39,128 nucleotides of DNA, taken from positions 1 through 39,128 of the forward strand of contig NZ_MAAX01000119.1 of assembly GCF_002162835.1 (NCBI RefSeq), given 5' to 3'. Every line of letters begins with the position of its first letter. Positions within the stretch are counted from its first letter, which is position 1. The notes under the pieces are model-generated. The model saw nothing but the letters and a program-made list of their open reading frames with translations, was not told where the DNA came from and ran no database searches. This DNA comes from Nonlabens dokdonensis (GTDB lineage Bacteria; Bacteroidota; Bacteroidia; Flavobacteriales; Flavobacteriaceae). Made by a program: the position numbers and the translations under genes. Positions 1 to 7,590 of this stretch are shown here, in pieces.

Positions 1-706
1 AGTAGATTACAGATATAATTTGAAATACAATCATTGCAATCAATGTTTTCAAAACGATTTGCCCGAGGTTTAATTGAAAACACCTTTTATAATACCATGC
101 AAATTGAACAATGCTAAGTGGTGTGATTATCAAAGATATCACTTGATAATCAATCGCAAATCCTATTACTAATGGAGTGAGTAGAAATGTCAAAATATTT
201 ATAAACCCAAATATGTAAATACAAAAGACCAGGTGTTCTGAAAAATTATATTTTCTAATATCAATGAAAACTAAATAGCCAGTGAGTGCATATGCGGGAA
301 TAAAAAATGTAGTAAATAACCCAATATAATCGTAGAAATAGCCAATGTATGTTTGCACCGATTCTGCATCTTTCAAATCACCAAAACCTAAGGTGTCCGG
401 AGCAATATGTTTTAAAATAAAGATTTGTAAACCTATTAAGGTCAAACTAATCAGATAAAAGCTAGCTGGGTTGACATATTTTTTACGCTGTCCAGTAATG
501 TAACCATGAATTACATCTTCTGGATATTTTAATAAGGCAATAAGTGTAACGAGAAGCACATTGTCCGTTCCTAGATATCGATTTGAAACTTCCGTCGCGA
601 TCCTTTTAGGCGTTAACCTATAATCCACCCATTTAGAGCCGCAATTAGAACAAAAGTTCTGTCTTGCATATAGCATTTTACTACAATTCTTACAGTGTCG
701 TTCCAT
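1..706 (-). CDS. Zinc-ribbon membrane protein, DUF3667-like (3' end cut by window)
   Basis: The reading frame is open from the ATG at 706 to the window edge, giving 235 residues with no stop. The N terminus has a four-cysteine zinc ribbon (C5, C8, C19, C22). A polar stretch ending in 'GQRKKYVNPASFYL' (about residues 72-85) leads into a series of hydrophobic segments. This layout of a short ribbon, a basic 'GxRxxYxxP' turn and a multi-pass membrane part is what I know from Bacteroidota DUF3667 proteins, whose function is unknown. Its ATG shares one base with the TGA of cdaA (TGATG), so it is probably translationally coupled and belongs to the folP-cdaA operon. The family call is from memory of the motif; the membrane topology is inferred from hydrophobicity. 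Confidence 0.75.
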   Translation of the reverse strand, partial: MERHCKNCSKMLYARQNFCSNCGSKWVDYRLTPKRIATEVSNRYLGTDNVLLVTLIALLKYPEDVIHGYITGQRKKYVNPASFYLISLTLIGLQIFILKHIAPDTLGFGDLKDAESVQTYIGYFYDYIGLFTTFFIPAYALTGYLVFIDIRKYNFSEHLVFCIYIFGFINILTFLLTPLVIGFAIDYQVISLIITPLSIVQFAWYYKRCFQLNLGQIVLKTLIAMIVFQIISVIY

Positions 707-1482
707 CAGGCAAGAAGTGATTTAATTTTTTTAACCAGCTCTTTAGTGTCTGAGTAGGTTTCAAAAGCTCCTTCTTGAACCAGTGATATTTGTCCTGTCT
801 CTTCACTTACTATAATGGCAATAGCACTACTTCTTTCGGTTAGACCTAAAGCAGCTCGATGGCGCAACCCAAAGCGTTGAGGTATTTTTCTGTTTTCTGA
901 TAAAGGTAAAATTACTCTTGTAGCAGTTATTTTGTTCCCTTCCACAATCATGGCGCCGTCATGTAAGGTGCTGTTTTTATAGAAGATACTTTGAATGATA
1001 GAAGAGTTAACTAGAATATCCTGCTCATCACCAGTGTTCTTAATGAAATCTAGGGATCCGTCTCGTTTAATTCCTATGAGCGCTCCAGTTTTTGTGGCAC
1101 TCATCTTTTTACAGGCTTTTACAATCTCATCCACTACGATGTCGTTAGTGTCTTTCTCTTCTTGAAAAATGCGCAATTGTTTTAAAAAACGTTTTCTAGA
1201 AGTGAATTGAGTAGAGCCCAGCATCAGCAAAAATCGCCTAATTTCTTGCTGAAACACTACAATAAGTGCAACTACACCAGCTCCTGTAACAGCGCCTAAA
1301 GCCTGACTCAGCATCTCCATTTTCATAAAAACGGTAAGCTGGTAAATAAGATAGATAATAAAAATACCTATAAAAATATTGAGAGCAGCAGTTCCTTTTA
1401 CTAATCGGTACAGGTAAAAAACTACCGCAGCAACTAGTAAAATATCTATTAAATCAATTATTCTAAATCCAGGTAACTCCAT
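706..1482 (-). CDS. cdaA: Diadenylate cyclase CdaA (c-di-AMP synthase)
   Basis: This enzyme condenses two ATP into cyclic di-AMP at the inner membrane. The 258-residue protein has three N-terminal hydrophobic segments (about 10-28, 33-52, 60-78), a coiled linker, and a C-terminal DisA_N/DAC domain. The two catalytic signatures are intact: DGA at 175-177 and RHR at 207-209, with 'GLTERSSA' following. Length and layout match CdaA/DacA (YbbP) rather than DisA. It lies 15 nt after folP on the same strand, an arrangement I know as common in Bacteroidota. It lacks the cdaR-glmM neighbours of Firmicutes; the next gene is instead a zinc-ribbon membrane protein. The start at 1482 is ATG (MELPGF). Confidence 0.95.
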   Translation of the reverse strand: MELPGFRIIDLIDILLVAAVVFYLYRLVKGTAALNIFIGIFIIYLIYQLTVFMKMEMLSQALGAVTGAGVVALIVVFQQEIRRFLLMLGSTQFTSRKRFLKQLRIFQEEKDTNDIVVDEIVKACKKMSATKTGALIGIKRDGSLDFIKNTGDEQDILVNSSIIQSIFYKNSTLHDGAMIVEGNKITATRVILPLSENRKIPQRFGLRHRAALGLTERSSAIAIIVSEETGQISLVQEGAFETYSDTKELVKKIKSLLA

Positions 1483-1497
1483 GTAGTAAAAATAGAA

Positions 1498-2328
1498 TTA
1501 ATTTATCGTTAACTCGTTAAAGAGCTTGATAGTTTCCATTGCTTCTTTTACATCATGAACGCGCAAAATCTTTGCACCATTCATTAAACTCACCATGTTT
1601 AAAGCTGTGGTACCATTTAGCGCTTGTTGAGCAGTAGTATTTAAGGTTTTATAAATCATGGATTTACGAGAAACTCCTGCAAGAATAGGCACATTGTGAG
1701 CTTGTAGTAAATTAAGATTTGAGAGCAATTCAAAATTCTGTTCTCGAGTTTTTGCAAACCCAAATCCTGGATCAATAATAATATCATTGATTCCATAAGA
1801 TCTTGCCGTAGCAATACGTTCAGAAAAGTAATAATTAATTTCTACGATCATATCATCATAATCGGTCATGGATTTCATGGTTTGCGGCGTGCCACGCATA
1901 TGCATCATGATGTAAGGCACTTTAGCTTTACCTACCGTTTTTAGCATATATAGAGATAATTGACCAGCACTGATGTCATTCACGATGGTTGCACCGTGAT
2001 TAAGAGCTTTTTTTATTACGCTTTCGCGAAAGCTGTCACAAGACAAACCTTTAATATTAAAACGGGCTGTAATCAAGTCAAGAACTGGAAGTACTCGAGA
2101 AAGCTCTTCACCTACTGAAATATCATCTCCATCTGGACGTGAACTGTAACCACCTACGTCTATAAAAGTAGCTCCGTCGTCCAGCATTTTCTCTACTTGT
2201 TGTAAAATAGCAGTATCATTTTTGAGCTTGCCACCATCATAAAAAGAGTCTGGAGTACAGTTGACAATGCCCATTACATGAGGCGTAGAAAGATCGATAA
2301 GTGTACCTGCGCAATTTATAGTCGACAT
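1498..2328 (-). CDS. folP: Dihydropteroate synthase
   Basis: It joins 6-hydroxymethyl-7,8-dihydropterin pyrophosphate to p-aminobenzoate in folate synthesis (cytosol, TIM barrel). The 276-residue length is usual. Visible motifs are 'GIVNCTPDSFYDGG' (20-33), 'DVGGYSSRP' (57-65, where most enzymes have E-S-T), 'NDIS', 'MHMRGTP' (142-148), 'DPGFGFAK' (186-193), 'GVSRKS' (218-223) and 'RVHDV' (256-260). It heads the minus-strand operon with cdaA and is divergent from the DUF1599 gene, with 55 bp between the starts. Codons around residues 98-103 ('DSFRES') come from a copy of the dispersed 16-bp palindrome at 2020-2033. Confidence 0.95.
   Translation of the reverse strand: MSTINCAGTLIDLSTPHVMGIVNCTPDSFYDGGKLKNDTAILQQVEKMLDDGATFIDVGGYSSRPDGDDISVGEELSRVLPVLDLITARFNIKGLSCDSFRESVIKKALNHGATIVNDISAGQLSLYMLKTVGKAKVPYIMMHMRGTPQTMKSMTDYDDMIVEINYYFSERIATARSYGINDIIIDPGFGFAKTREQNFELLSNLNLLQAHNVPILAGVSRKSMIYKTLNTTAQQALNGTTALNMVSLMNGAKILRVHDVKEAMETIKLFNELTIN
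2020..2033. repeat. Dispersed palindrome copy inside folP
   Basis: GCTTTCGCGAAAGC, the 14-bp core of the 16-bp palindrome, with one outer base changed; read in folP as Ser-Phe-Arg-Glu-Ser. Confidence 0.85.
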
Positions 2329-2383
2329 GAAATATGGTTAATTGAGTTTTAAATGCGAAATTTACACAAAATTTGTACTACGC

Positions 2384-2932
2384 ATGTCCCAAACAAGCCA
2401 GCAATACGATGCCGTAATTTCACAATGTCGTGATTTGTTTTCTAATAAAATGAAAGATTATGGTAGCGCATGGCGCATTTTAAGATTGCCATCACTTACT
2501 GATCAGATTTTTATAAAAGCCCAACGCATTAGAGGATTACAAACTCTTTCTGAATCTAAAGTAGATGAAGGACAAGAAAGTGAATTTATAGGAATTATCA
2601 ATTATTCCATAATGGCGCTTATTCAACTAGATAAAGGTGTTGTAGAACAGCCAGATTTAACTCTAGAAGAATCTCTCGAGCAATATGATCATCATGTTGC
2701 TGTAACAAAACAGCTTATGATGGATAAAAACCACGATTATGGTGAGGCATGGAGAGATATGCGCGTAAGTTCTTTAACTGATTTGATCTTACAAAAATTA
2801 CTAAGAGTAAAACAAATTGAAGATAATGAAGGAGCCACGCTAGTTTCTGAAGGAATCGATGCCAACTATCAGGATATGATTAATTATGCGGTGTTTGCGA
2901 TGATTCATTTGAGCAAAGCTCAAATCTCGTAA
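2384..2932 (+). CDS. DUF1599 protein (nucleotide-modification-associated domain, two copies)
   Basis: A 182-residue protein made of two halves that repeat each other. The first half reads 'KMKDYGSAWR' then 'LPSLTDQIFIKAQRI'; the second reads 'KNHDYGEAWR' then 'VSSLTDLILQKLLRV'. This tandem pattern is that of PF07659 (DUF1599, named nucleotide modification associated domain 1). The biochemical role is not established; a link with base modification is a published inference from gene neighbourhoods, not something this locus shows. I chose the ATG at 2384 over an upstream TTG at 2342, because the extra 14 residues look like leader DNA and the protein starts naturally with MSQTSQQYD. It is divergent from folP. 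Confidence 0.8.
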   Translation: MSQTSQQYDAVISQCRDLFSNKMKDYGSAWRILRLPSLTDQIFIKAQRIRGLQTLSESKVDEGQESEFIGIINYSIMALIQLDKGVVEQPDLTLEESLEQYDHHVAVTKQLMMDKNHDYGEAWRDMRVSSLTDLILQKLLRVKQIEDNEGATLVSEGIDANYQDMINYAVFAMIHLSKAQIS

Positions 2933-2949
2933 AATTGCGGTAGCAATTT
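2932..2949 (+). terminator. Hairpin at the 3' end of the DUF1599 gene
   Basis: AAATTGC (2932-2938) pairs perfectly with GCAATTT (2943-2949) around a GGTA loop, and the stem begins at the last base of the stop codon. There is no good T-run after it, so it may be a weak terminator, an mRNA 3'-end stabiliser, or one end of a repeat element covering 2932-3236. Confidence 0.35.
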
Positions 2950-3092
2950 ATACGTGATCTCATCCCGAAAACAAGTCTGAACCATCTTATAAGCGCTTCC
3001 ATTTATACGCGTTCTAATCTTAGTAATATACAAACCGTTTTAATTTGTCATATCACTGCATAGCGGTGTCGGCTAATTCTATCATGATACTT

Positions 3093-3236
3093 TTAATAAT
3101 TCTTCAAATCCCAGAGATTTTCTTCACTGGAGGAAATGTCCGCAAGGACAAAGTAGGCTGCGATTTCTTTTTTATCCAGAGATAATTCTTAGTGATTTTT
3201 TTTCAGACCAATAACAAAATTCTTTGTGTTAAGCAT
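3093..3236 (-). pseudogene. Possible decayed small gene or repeat remnant
   Basis: On the minus strand an ATG at 3236 opens a frame of 15 residues (beginning [13 protein letters not shown]), hits TAA at 3191-3189, and continues in the same frame for 31 protein-like residues, including 'LDKKEIAAYFVLADISSS', to a second TAA at 3095-3093. A further 17 codons are open after that. One nonsense change (TAT or TAC to TAA) would explain the first stop. I do not recognise the peptide. A 31-codon open stretch can arise by chance, so the case rests on the natural-looking composition and the shared frame. It lies in an otherwise empty 340-bp gap (2933-3274), in which I see no other gene or RNA. Confidence 0.3.
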
Positions 3237-3260
3237 TTCATACTTCTCACAACTCTTTTC

Positions 3261-3268
3261 TATCTTTA
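3261..3268 (+). promoter_or_regulatory. Putative promoter box for recR
   Basis: TATCTTTA matches the Bacteroidota -7 consensus TAnnTTTG except at the last base and ends 6 nt before the recR ATG. If used, the transcript would begin at or next to the start codon. Confidence 0.4.
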
Positions 3269-3274
3269 CCAATC

Positions 3275-3892
3275 ATGAATTTCTCCTCAAAAATTTTAGA
3301 AGAAGCCGTTAATCAAGTATCGCAATTACCTGGAATAGGCAAACGCACCGCTTTACGACTGGTGTTGCATTTAATGCGACAGCCAGAGCAAAATACAGAT
3401 TTGCTTAGTGATGCTTTATTAAAAATGCGTCATGATCTTAATTTTTGTAAAAATTGCCACAATGTAAGTGATGTAGAAATTTGTGAAATTTGCTCTAGTC
3501 TTAATCGCGATCAGTCCATTGTTTGTGTTGTAGAAGATATACGTGATGTCATGGCTATAGAAAATACGAGCCAATATCGAGGTCTCTACCATGTTTTGGG
3601 TGGAAAAATTAGCCCTATGGATGGAATAGGACCACAAGATCTAAAAGTAAGATCGCTAGTAGATCGTGTAAAAAATAAAGGTGTTACAGAGATTATTTTT
3701 GCTCTTAGTCCTACAATAGAAGGCGATACGACCAACTTCTATATTTTCAAACAGCTAGATGGACTAGAAGTCAACACATCTACCATCGCGAGAGGAATAG
3801 CCGTAGGAGACGAGCTGGAATTTGCCGATGAGGTAACACTGGGAAGAAGTATTTTACATCGTGTTCCTTATGAGAATTCTTTAAAGAGTTAG
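3275..3892 (+). CDS. recR: Recombination mediator protein RecR
   Basis: RecR acts with RecO (and RecF) to load RecA on gapped DNA. The 205-residue protein has the expected order: helix-hairpin-helix '[11 protein letters not shown]' (18-28), a C4 zinc finger (C58, C61, C70, C73), a Toprim domain from about residue 82 ('[14 protein letters not shown]') and the Walker-like C-terminal region '[10 protein letters not shown]'. Length is normal. It leads an operon with a TPR lipoprotein (3-nt gap) and a glycosyltransferase; that pairing is not functionally obvious. The ATG at 3275 has no Shine-Dalgarno sequence but has a promoter-like box just upstream. Confidence 0.96.
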   Translation: MNFSSKILEEAVNQVSQLPGIGKRTALRLVLHLMRQPEQNTDLLSDALLKMRHDLNFCKNCHNVSDVEICEICSSLNRDQSIVCVVEDIRDVMAIENTSQYRGLYHVLGGKISPMDGIGPQDLKVRSLVDRVKNKGVTEIIFALSPTIEGDTTNFYIFKQLDGLEVNTSTIARGIAVGDELEFADEVTLGRSILHRVPYENSLKS

Positions 3893-3895
3893 GGT

Positions 3896-4525
3896 ATGAA
3901 AATTAATAATACTTTTTTGTGCGTATTTGCCATTTTATTGTTTTCTTGTAACTCATACCAAAATGAACTTGAAGCCGAAAAGATATCCAAAAAAGCCTTT
4001 GATGTTTATATGGATTTTAGTTTGGATAATGACGTAAGGCTAGATAGCGCTCTTTTACTATTTGATCAAGCATTAGAATTAGACGATCAAAATTTTACTG
4101 CACTTAATAATAAAATTGGAATTTACTCTGAAAAGAGAGATGTAAAAGGATTATTAGAGACAAACGCTAGATTAATAGAGATGTTTCCAGAAAGGCCTTT
4201 GTACAAAATTCAAAGAGGCTTATTTCTTTTAATAAATAAGGAAATTATCAAAGGTGAGGCTATTCTTGATCAAGCCTTAGTAGAGTATGAGTCACAGTTA
4301 AAAGGAGATATCAGTAACTTTGATTTCAATGTAGAGTATATATGGGCGTTATGTGCAAACGAAAAATATGATGCTGCTCAAGCTCATTTGAATCTTATGA
4401 AGAAGCACAGTTATCAAGATTTTCAACATTACATTTTAGATAACTTTGAAATACAAGAGCGCCATATGATTCCTATGTTAGATGCTCTTAAAGTTAAAGG
4501 TGACATTACTGTTGATTTTAAATGA
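3896..4525 (+). CDS. TPR-containing lipoprotein, function unknown
   Basis: A 209-residue protein with a lipoprotein signal ending in 'LLFSC', so C18 would be the lipidated residue. After it come helix pairs of TPR type: 'LDSALLLFDQALELDDQNFTAL' spaced like a TPR (quoted only in part of the repeat), then a second around 'LLETNARLIEMFPERPLY' and a third near 'ANEKYDAAQAHLNLM'. It is expected to be anchored in the envelope, facing the periplasm. It sits between recR (3 nt) and a GT2 glycosyltransferase whose ATG overlaps its TGA by four bases, so it may assist that enzyme or just share transcription. I cannot assign a specific role. Confidence 0.75.
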   Translation: MKINNTFLCVFAILLFSCNSYQNELEAEKISKKAFDVYMDFSLDNDVRLDSALLLFDQALELDDQNFTALNNKIGIYSEKRDVKGLLETNARLIEMFPERPLYKIQRGLFLLINKEIIKGEAILDQALVEYESQLKGDISNFDFNVEYIWALCANEKYDAAQAHLNLMKKHSYQDFQHYILDNFEIQERHMIPMLDALKVKGDITVDFK

Positions 4526-5616
4526 AACTCTCCATCATCATACTCAACTATAACGCAGCAGCTTTTTTAGAGCTGTGCATTTATAGCGTTTTGAGAGCAA
4601 CAAAAAATATAGATGTTGAAATCATTGTAGCTGATAACAATTCAACTGATTCCAGTCTACAAATGCTTCATTTTGTTTTCAAGGATCAAATAAAAGTCAT
4701 TGCGCATGAAGAAAACTACGGTTTTTCTAAAGGAAATAATTTAGCTGTAGAACAAGCAAAAGGTGAGTTACTCTGCATATTAAATCCTGATACAATAGTA
4801 GGAGAAGAGGTGTTTGAAGAATGTATCGCTTTCGCGCGAGCGCAACCTATAATGGGGTTTTTAGGAGTTCAACTTATCGATGGAACAGGAAAATACTTGC
4901 CAGAAAGCAAACGACACATTCCTACGCCCAAGGTGGCCCGGCAAAAAATGCTAGGCAATGATCGCAACTATTATTACAATGAGGTAGGTCAAAACGATAG
5001 AGGCAAAGTAGATATACTTGTAGGTGCTTTTATGTTTTGTAAGAGAGAGGTTTATGAAGACTGTGGAGGTTTTGACGAGCGGTATTTTATGTACGGCGAG
5101 GACATCGATTTAAGTTACACGGCGATTCAAAAAGGCTACCAAAATTACTACCTAGGCGATCAAAAGGTCATCCATTTTAAAGGAGAAAGTACGGTAAAAG
5201 ATAGAGTTTATCTCGAGCGCTTTTATGGTGCTATGGGATTATTCTACGAAAAGTATTTCAAACAATCTGCATTAGAGAAAAAAGCGATTGATTTGATGAT
5301 TAAAGGAATGGTTGCTGTTAAATCAAAACAGAAGCAAGCAAACGAGGCGAAAGAACTCAATAATTTATATCTGGTTACTGAAGACATAAACTTGGAACTA
5401 CCCATAAAAATGAAAAGAGTGAAGCATGCTGAGGTTTGGGATTGTCCTCTTGAAGATGCCACAATTTTGTGGGACTTAAAAACGCTCAAAATACAAGAAG
5501 TAATACGTTTTATGATTCAAACAGAAAATTTGAAACATAGATTCTTGTCTCCTAAAAGAGATTTTTATATAGGCAGTGATAGTAGTAATGGTCGTGGAGA
5601 AATAAAATATATGTGA
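4522..5616 (+). CDS. Family 2 glycosyltransferase
   Basis: A GT-A fold transferase that probably adds a sugar to a surface polysaccharide or glycolipid. The 364 residues begin with the nucleotide-binding strand 'LSIIILNYN' (3-11) and 'VADNNSTDSS' (36-45). The acidic metal-binding site is 'NPDT' (88-91), and the acceptor/catalytic region is 'GAFMFCKREVYEDCGGFDER' with 'GEDIDLS' (192-198), as in rhamnosyltransferase-like GT2 enzymes. About 100 C-terminal residues form an extra segment that I do not recognise. The start overlaps the upstream TPR lipoprotein stop (ATGA). Residues 103-107 (AFARA) come from a degenerate copy of the dispersed palindrome at 4827-4842. Confidence 0.88.
   Translation: MKLSIIILNYNAAAFLELCIYSVLRATKNIDVEIIVADNNSTDSSLQMLHFVFKDQIKVIAHEENYGFSKGNNLAVEQAKGELLCILNPDTIVGEEVFEECIAFARAQPIMGFLGVQLIDGTGKYLPESKRHIPTPKVARQKMLGNDRNYYYNEVGQNDRGKVDILVGAFMFCKREVYEDCGGFDERYFMYGEDIDLSYTAIQKGYQNYYLGDQKVIHFKGESTVKDRVYLERFYGAMGLFYEKYFKQSALEKKAIDLMIKGMVAVKSKQKQANEAKELNNLYLVTEDINLELPIKMKRVKHAEVWDCPLEDATILWDLKTLKIQEVIRFMIQTENLKHRFLSPKRDFYIGSDSSNGRGEIKYM
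4827..4842. repeat. Degenerate palindrome copy inside the GT2 gene
   Basis: CGCTTTCGCGCGAGCG, two mismatches to CGCTTTCGCGAAAGCG; read as Ala-Phe-Ala-Arg-Ala. Confidence 0.6.
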
Positions 5617-5624
5617 TAAAATGC

Positions 5625-5656
5625 AAGAATCGTTGCGATATTCATAACCGATTCTT
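5625..5656 (+). terminator. Weak hairpin after the recR operon
   Basis: AAGAATCG (5625-5632) pairs with CGATTCTT (5649-5656) across a 16-nt loop, 8 nt after the GT2 stop. There is no clear T-run, so it is only a possible terminator. Confidence 0.3.
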
Positions 5657-5688
5657 AAAGTATTCCCATATCAGTGAATAATTCGCAA

Positions 5689-5715
5689 TTGTAAAGTCTA
5701 TAATTCTTACTTTTG
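5689..5715 (+). promoter_or_regulatory. Promoter for the E2 acyltransferase gene
   Basis: TTG at 5689-5691 and TACTTTTG at 5708-5715 are 16 nt apart, fitting the flavobacterial pattern TTG...TAnnTTTG. This leaves a leader of about 30 nt before the ATG at 5752. Confidence 0.5.
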
Positions 5716-5751
5716 CAAAATATTAGAAAACGTTATAGTACCTAAATAGTT

Positions 5752-7089
5752 ATGGCAAAATTTGAACTTAAATTACCTAAAATGGGAGAATCGGTGGCAG
5801 AGGCTACCATTACTTCATGGCTTAAAAACGTAGGCGATACCATAGAAATGGATGAACCTGTGCTAGAAATCGCCACAGATAAGGTAGATAGTGAAGTGCC
5901 TAGCGAGGTAGATGGTAAGCTGGTTGAGATTTTATTTCAAGTAGACGATGTTGTGCAAGTAGGGCAAACTATAGCTATTATAGAAACTGAAGGTGAAGAT
6001 AGTGGTGAAGCCGCTTCCGCGAAAGCAGAACAAACACCAGCTTCTTCTACTCCAGAAGTAAAAGCAGCAGCGAGCCAAGTAGAAAAAGAAATCAGCCAAG
6101 TCTCAGAAACGGTTAATTTTTCAGATAGTGATTCTTTTTATTCACCATTAGTTAAAAACATAGCCAAAGAAGAAAATATCTCTCTTGAAGAACTAGAGTC
6201 CATTTCTGGTTCTGGTAAAGATGGACGTGTTACTAAAGACGACATTTTAAAATATGTTGCAGACAAGAAGTCTGGAAAAGTTGCAACAGTTTCAAAACAG
6301 CCATCAACACCAGCAGCACCAGCGTCTCATTCTGCAGCGCCTAAGCAAGCTCCTGTAGCAGCACCAGTATCTGTAAATGGAGAAGATGAAATTATAGAAA
6401 TGACTCGCATGGGCAAGCTGATTGCTCACCACATGGTAGCGTCAGTACAGACGAGTGCACACGTACAAAGTTTTATCGAGTGTGATGTAACAAACATCTG
6501 GAACTGGAGAAAAAAGCATAAAGACAGCTTCAAGCAAAGAGAAGGAGAGAACCTCACGTTCACACCTATATTCATGGAAGCGGTAGCTCAAGCATTGAAA
6601 GAATTCCCGATGATGAATATATCATTAGACGGTGATAGAATCATAAAGCGTAAAAATATCAACCTAGGAATGGCGGCAGCTCTTCCAGACGGTAATTTAA
6701 TTGTTCCGGTAATTAAAAATGCAGATCAATTAAATCTGGTAGGTATGGCAAAGTCGGTAAATGATCTTGCAAATAGAGCTAGAAATGGTAAGTTAAAACC
6801 AGACGATACACAAGGTGGTACTTATACGGTAACTAACGTTGGTACATTTGGCTCTGTCCTTGGAACACCTATTATAAATCAGCCGCAAGTAGGTATTTTG
6901 GCTCTTGGAGCAATAAGAAAAGTTCCTGCTGTAGTAGAAACGCCAGAAGGTGACTTTATCGGCATCAGAATGAAAATGTTCTTATCGCATAGTTATGACC
7001 ATAGAGTTGTAAATGGAGCACTAGGAGGACAGTTTGTTCAACGTGTTGCGCAACTACTGGAAGCATTTGATGTAAATCGCACGGTTTAG
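5752..7089 (+). CDS. Dihydrolipoamide acyltransferase (E2) of a 2-oxoacid dehydrogenase complex
   Basis: The core acyltransferase of a 2-oxoacid dehydrogenase complex, moving acyl groups from the lipoyl arm to CoA. The 445 residues hold one lipoyl domain (1-78; lipoylated K44 in 'IATDKVDSEV'), an Ala/Pro/Lys-rich linker, a peripheral-subunit-binding domain (129-170), a second flexible linker, and the catalytic domain (from about 213). In the active-site motif 'SYDHRVVNGALGG' His417 is present, but the usual Asp of HxxxDG is Asn421 (codon AAT). I recall this variant in other Flavobacteriia. Which complex it serves (branched-chain, pyruvate or 2-oxoglutarate) cannot be settled here: no E1 or E3 gene is nearby. 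The first linker contains a degenerate dispersed palindrome (6012-6027). Confidence 0.92.
   Translation: MAKFELKLPKMGESVAEATITSWLKNVGDTIEMDEPVLEIATDKVDSEVPSEVDGKLVEILFQVDDVVQVGQTIAIIETEGEDSGEAASAKAEQTPASSTPEVKAAASQVEKEISQVSETVNFSDSDSFYSPLVKNIAKEENISLEELESISGSGKDGRVTKDDILKYVADKKSGKVATVSKQPSTPAAPASHSAAPKQAPVAAPVSVNGEDEIIEMTRMGKLIAHHMVASVQTSAHVQSFIECDVTNIWNWRKKHKDSFKQREGENLTFTPIFMEAVAQALKEFPMMNISLDGDRIIKRKNINLGMAAALPDGNLIVPVIKNADQLNLVGMAKSVNDLANRARNGKLKPDDTQGGTYTVTNVGTFGSVLGTPIINQPQVGILALGAIRKVPAVVETPEGDFIGIRMKMFLSHSYDHRVVNGALGGQFVQRVAQLLEAFDVNRTV
6012..6027. repeat. Degenerate palindrome copy inside the E2 gene
   Basis: CGCTTCCGCGAAAGCA, two mismatches to the 16-bp form; encodes Ala-Ser-Ala-Lys-Ala in the flexible linker after the lipoyl domain. 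Confidence 0.6.
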
Positions 7090-7114
7090 ATTAAATTCAT
7101 TAAAGCAATAAACC

Positions 7115-7144
7115 AAAGCCAGCTTGAAAGAGCTGGCTTTTTAT
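7115..7144 (+). terminator. Rho-independent terminator of the E2 gene
   Basis: AAAGCCAGCT (7115-7124) and AGCTGGCTTT (7131-7140) form a 10-bp perfect stem with a 6-nt loop, ending in a T-rich tail, 25 nt after the stop codon. The same stem sequence recurs after clpP at 21555-21582. Confidence 0.85.
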
Positions 7145-7157
7145 ATAACTTAAATAG

Positions 7158-7165
7158 TACCTTTG
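7158..7165 (+). promoter_or_regulatory. Promoter box abutting the 7170 start codon
   Basis: TACCTTTG is an exact TAnnTTTG match and ends 4 nt before the ATG at 7170. Transcription would begin at about the start codon, so the mRNA is probably leaderless. Confidence 0.5.
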
Positions 7166-7169
7166 TCAT

Positions 7170-7457
7170 ATGGAAAAAGACCTCTACTTAGATCAAATCG
7201 ATTATTTTAAAGGCGCAAGAGTGCTTCATTATTTTGAATTTGTAGAACCTATAGAAATCAAAGATGAAGAGTACTTTGATGTTCATGAGATTCATGCTAT
7301 TGTGATATGTGATTATGAAGGTGAAGAGACCATGCTTTTTTATCTAGATGATGGCCTTGAAGTAACTTTAGAATATGAATTTCTTATCCCTAAACAAGCA
7401 AAAGAAAAAACGGCTGAGGATTTTCCAGGATTAGACATTCAATGGAAGAATAAATAA
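7170..7457 (+). CDS. Small acidic protein, function unknown
   Basis: A 95-residue, strongly acidic cytosolic-looking protein with no signal peptide or membrane segment. It alternates short beta-like stretches ('HAIVICDYEG', 'ETMLFYLDDGLEVTLEYEFL') and ends in a charged tail. I do not recognise the family. It stands alone between the E2 terminator and a convergent Fic gene, with a bidirectional hairpin terminator after it. The coding case rests on the clean start (ATG after a promoter box), protein-like composition and the well-placed terminator. Confidence 0.7.
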   Translation: MEKDLYLDQIDYFKGARVLHYFEFVEPIEIKDEEYFDVHEIHAIVICDYEGEETMLFYLDDGLEVTLEYEFLIPKQAKEKTAEDFPGLDIQWKNK

Positions 7458-7508
7458 AAAACGCGAATTTGAACTGGAACTTGAATTTCTTCTAAAGGAG
7501 AAAATAAA

Positions 7509-7543
7509 AAATCCACAATTCAACATATTTGAATTGTGGATTT
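7509..7543. terminator. Bidirectional terminator between convergent genes
   Basis: AAATCCACAATTCAA (7509-7523) pairs perfectly with TTGAATTGTGGATTT (7529-7543) around a CATAT loop: 15 bp. It is flanked by an A-run to the left and T-rich sequence to the right, so it can terminate both the 95-residue gene (plus) and the Fic gene (minus). Confidence 0.75.
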
Positions 7544-7550
7544 CTAGTTT

Positions 7551-7585
7551 TACCAATTACCAATTACCAATTACCAATTACCAAC
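7551..7585. repeat. Heptanucleotide tandem repeat (TACCAAT)
   Basis: Four perfect TACCAAT units (7551-7578) and a fifth with one change (TACCAAC, 7579-7585) sit 5 bp beyond the stop codon of the Fic gene. Being outside the coding frame, length changes would not shift the protein but could alter the spacing between the stop codon and the terminator. Confidence 0.85.
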
Positions 7586-7590
7586 TACAA

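Noticed and set aside
2342-2383. TTG start for the DUF1599 protein
   Set aside because: The extra residues are not protein-like for the family, and the short divergent gap with folP needs room for promoters.
7551-7585. TACCAAT repeats as a CRISPR or attachment site
   Set aside because: Units are 7 bp with no spacers and no cas genes or integrase nearby.
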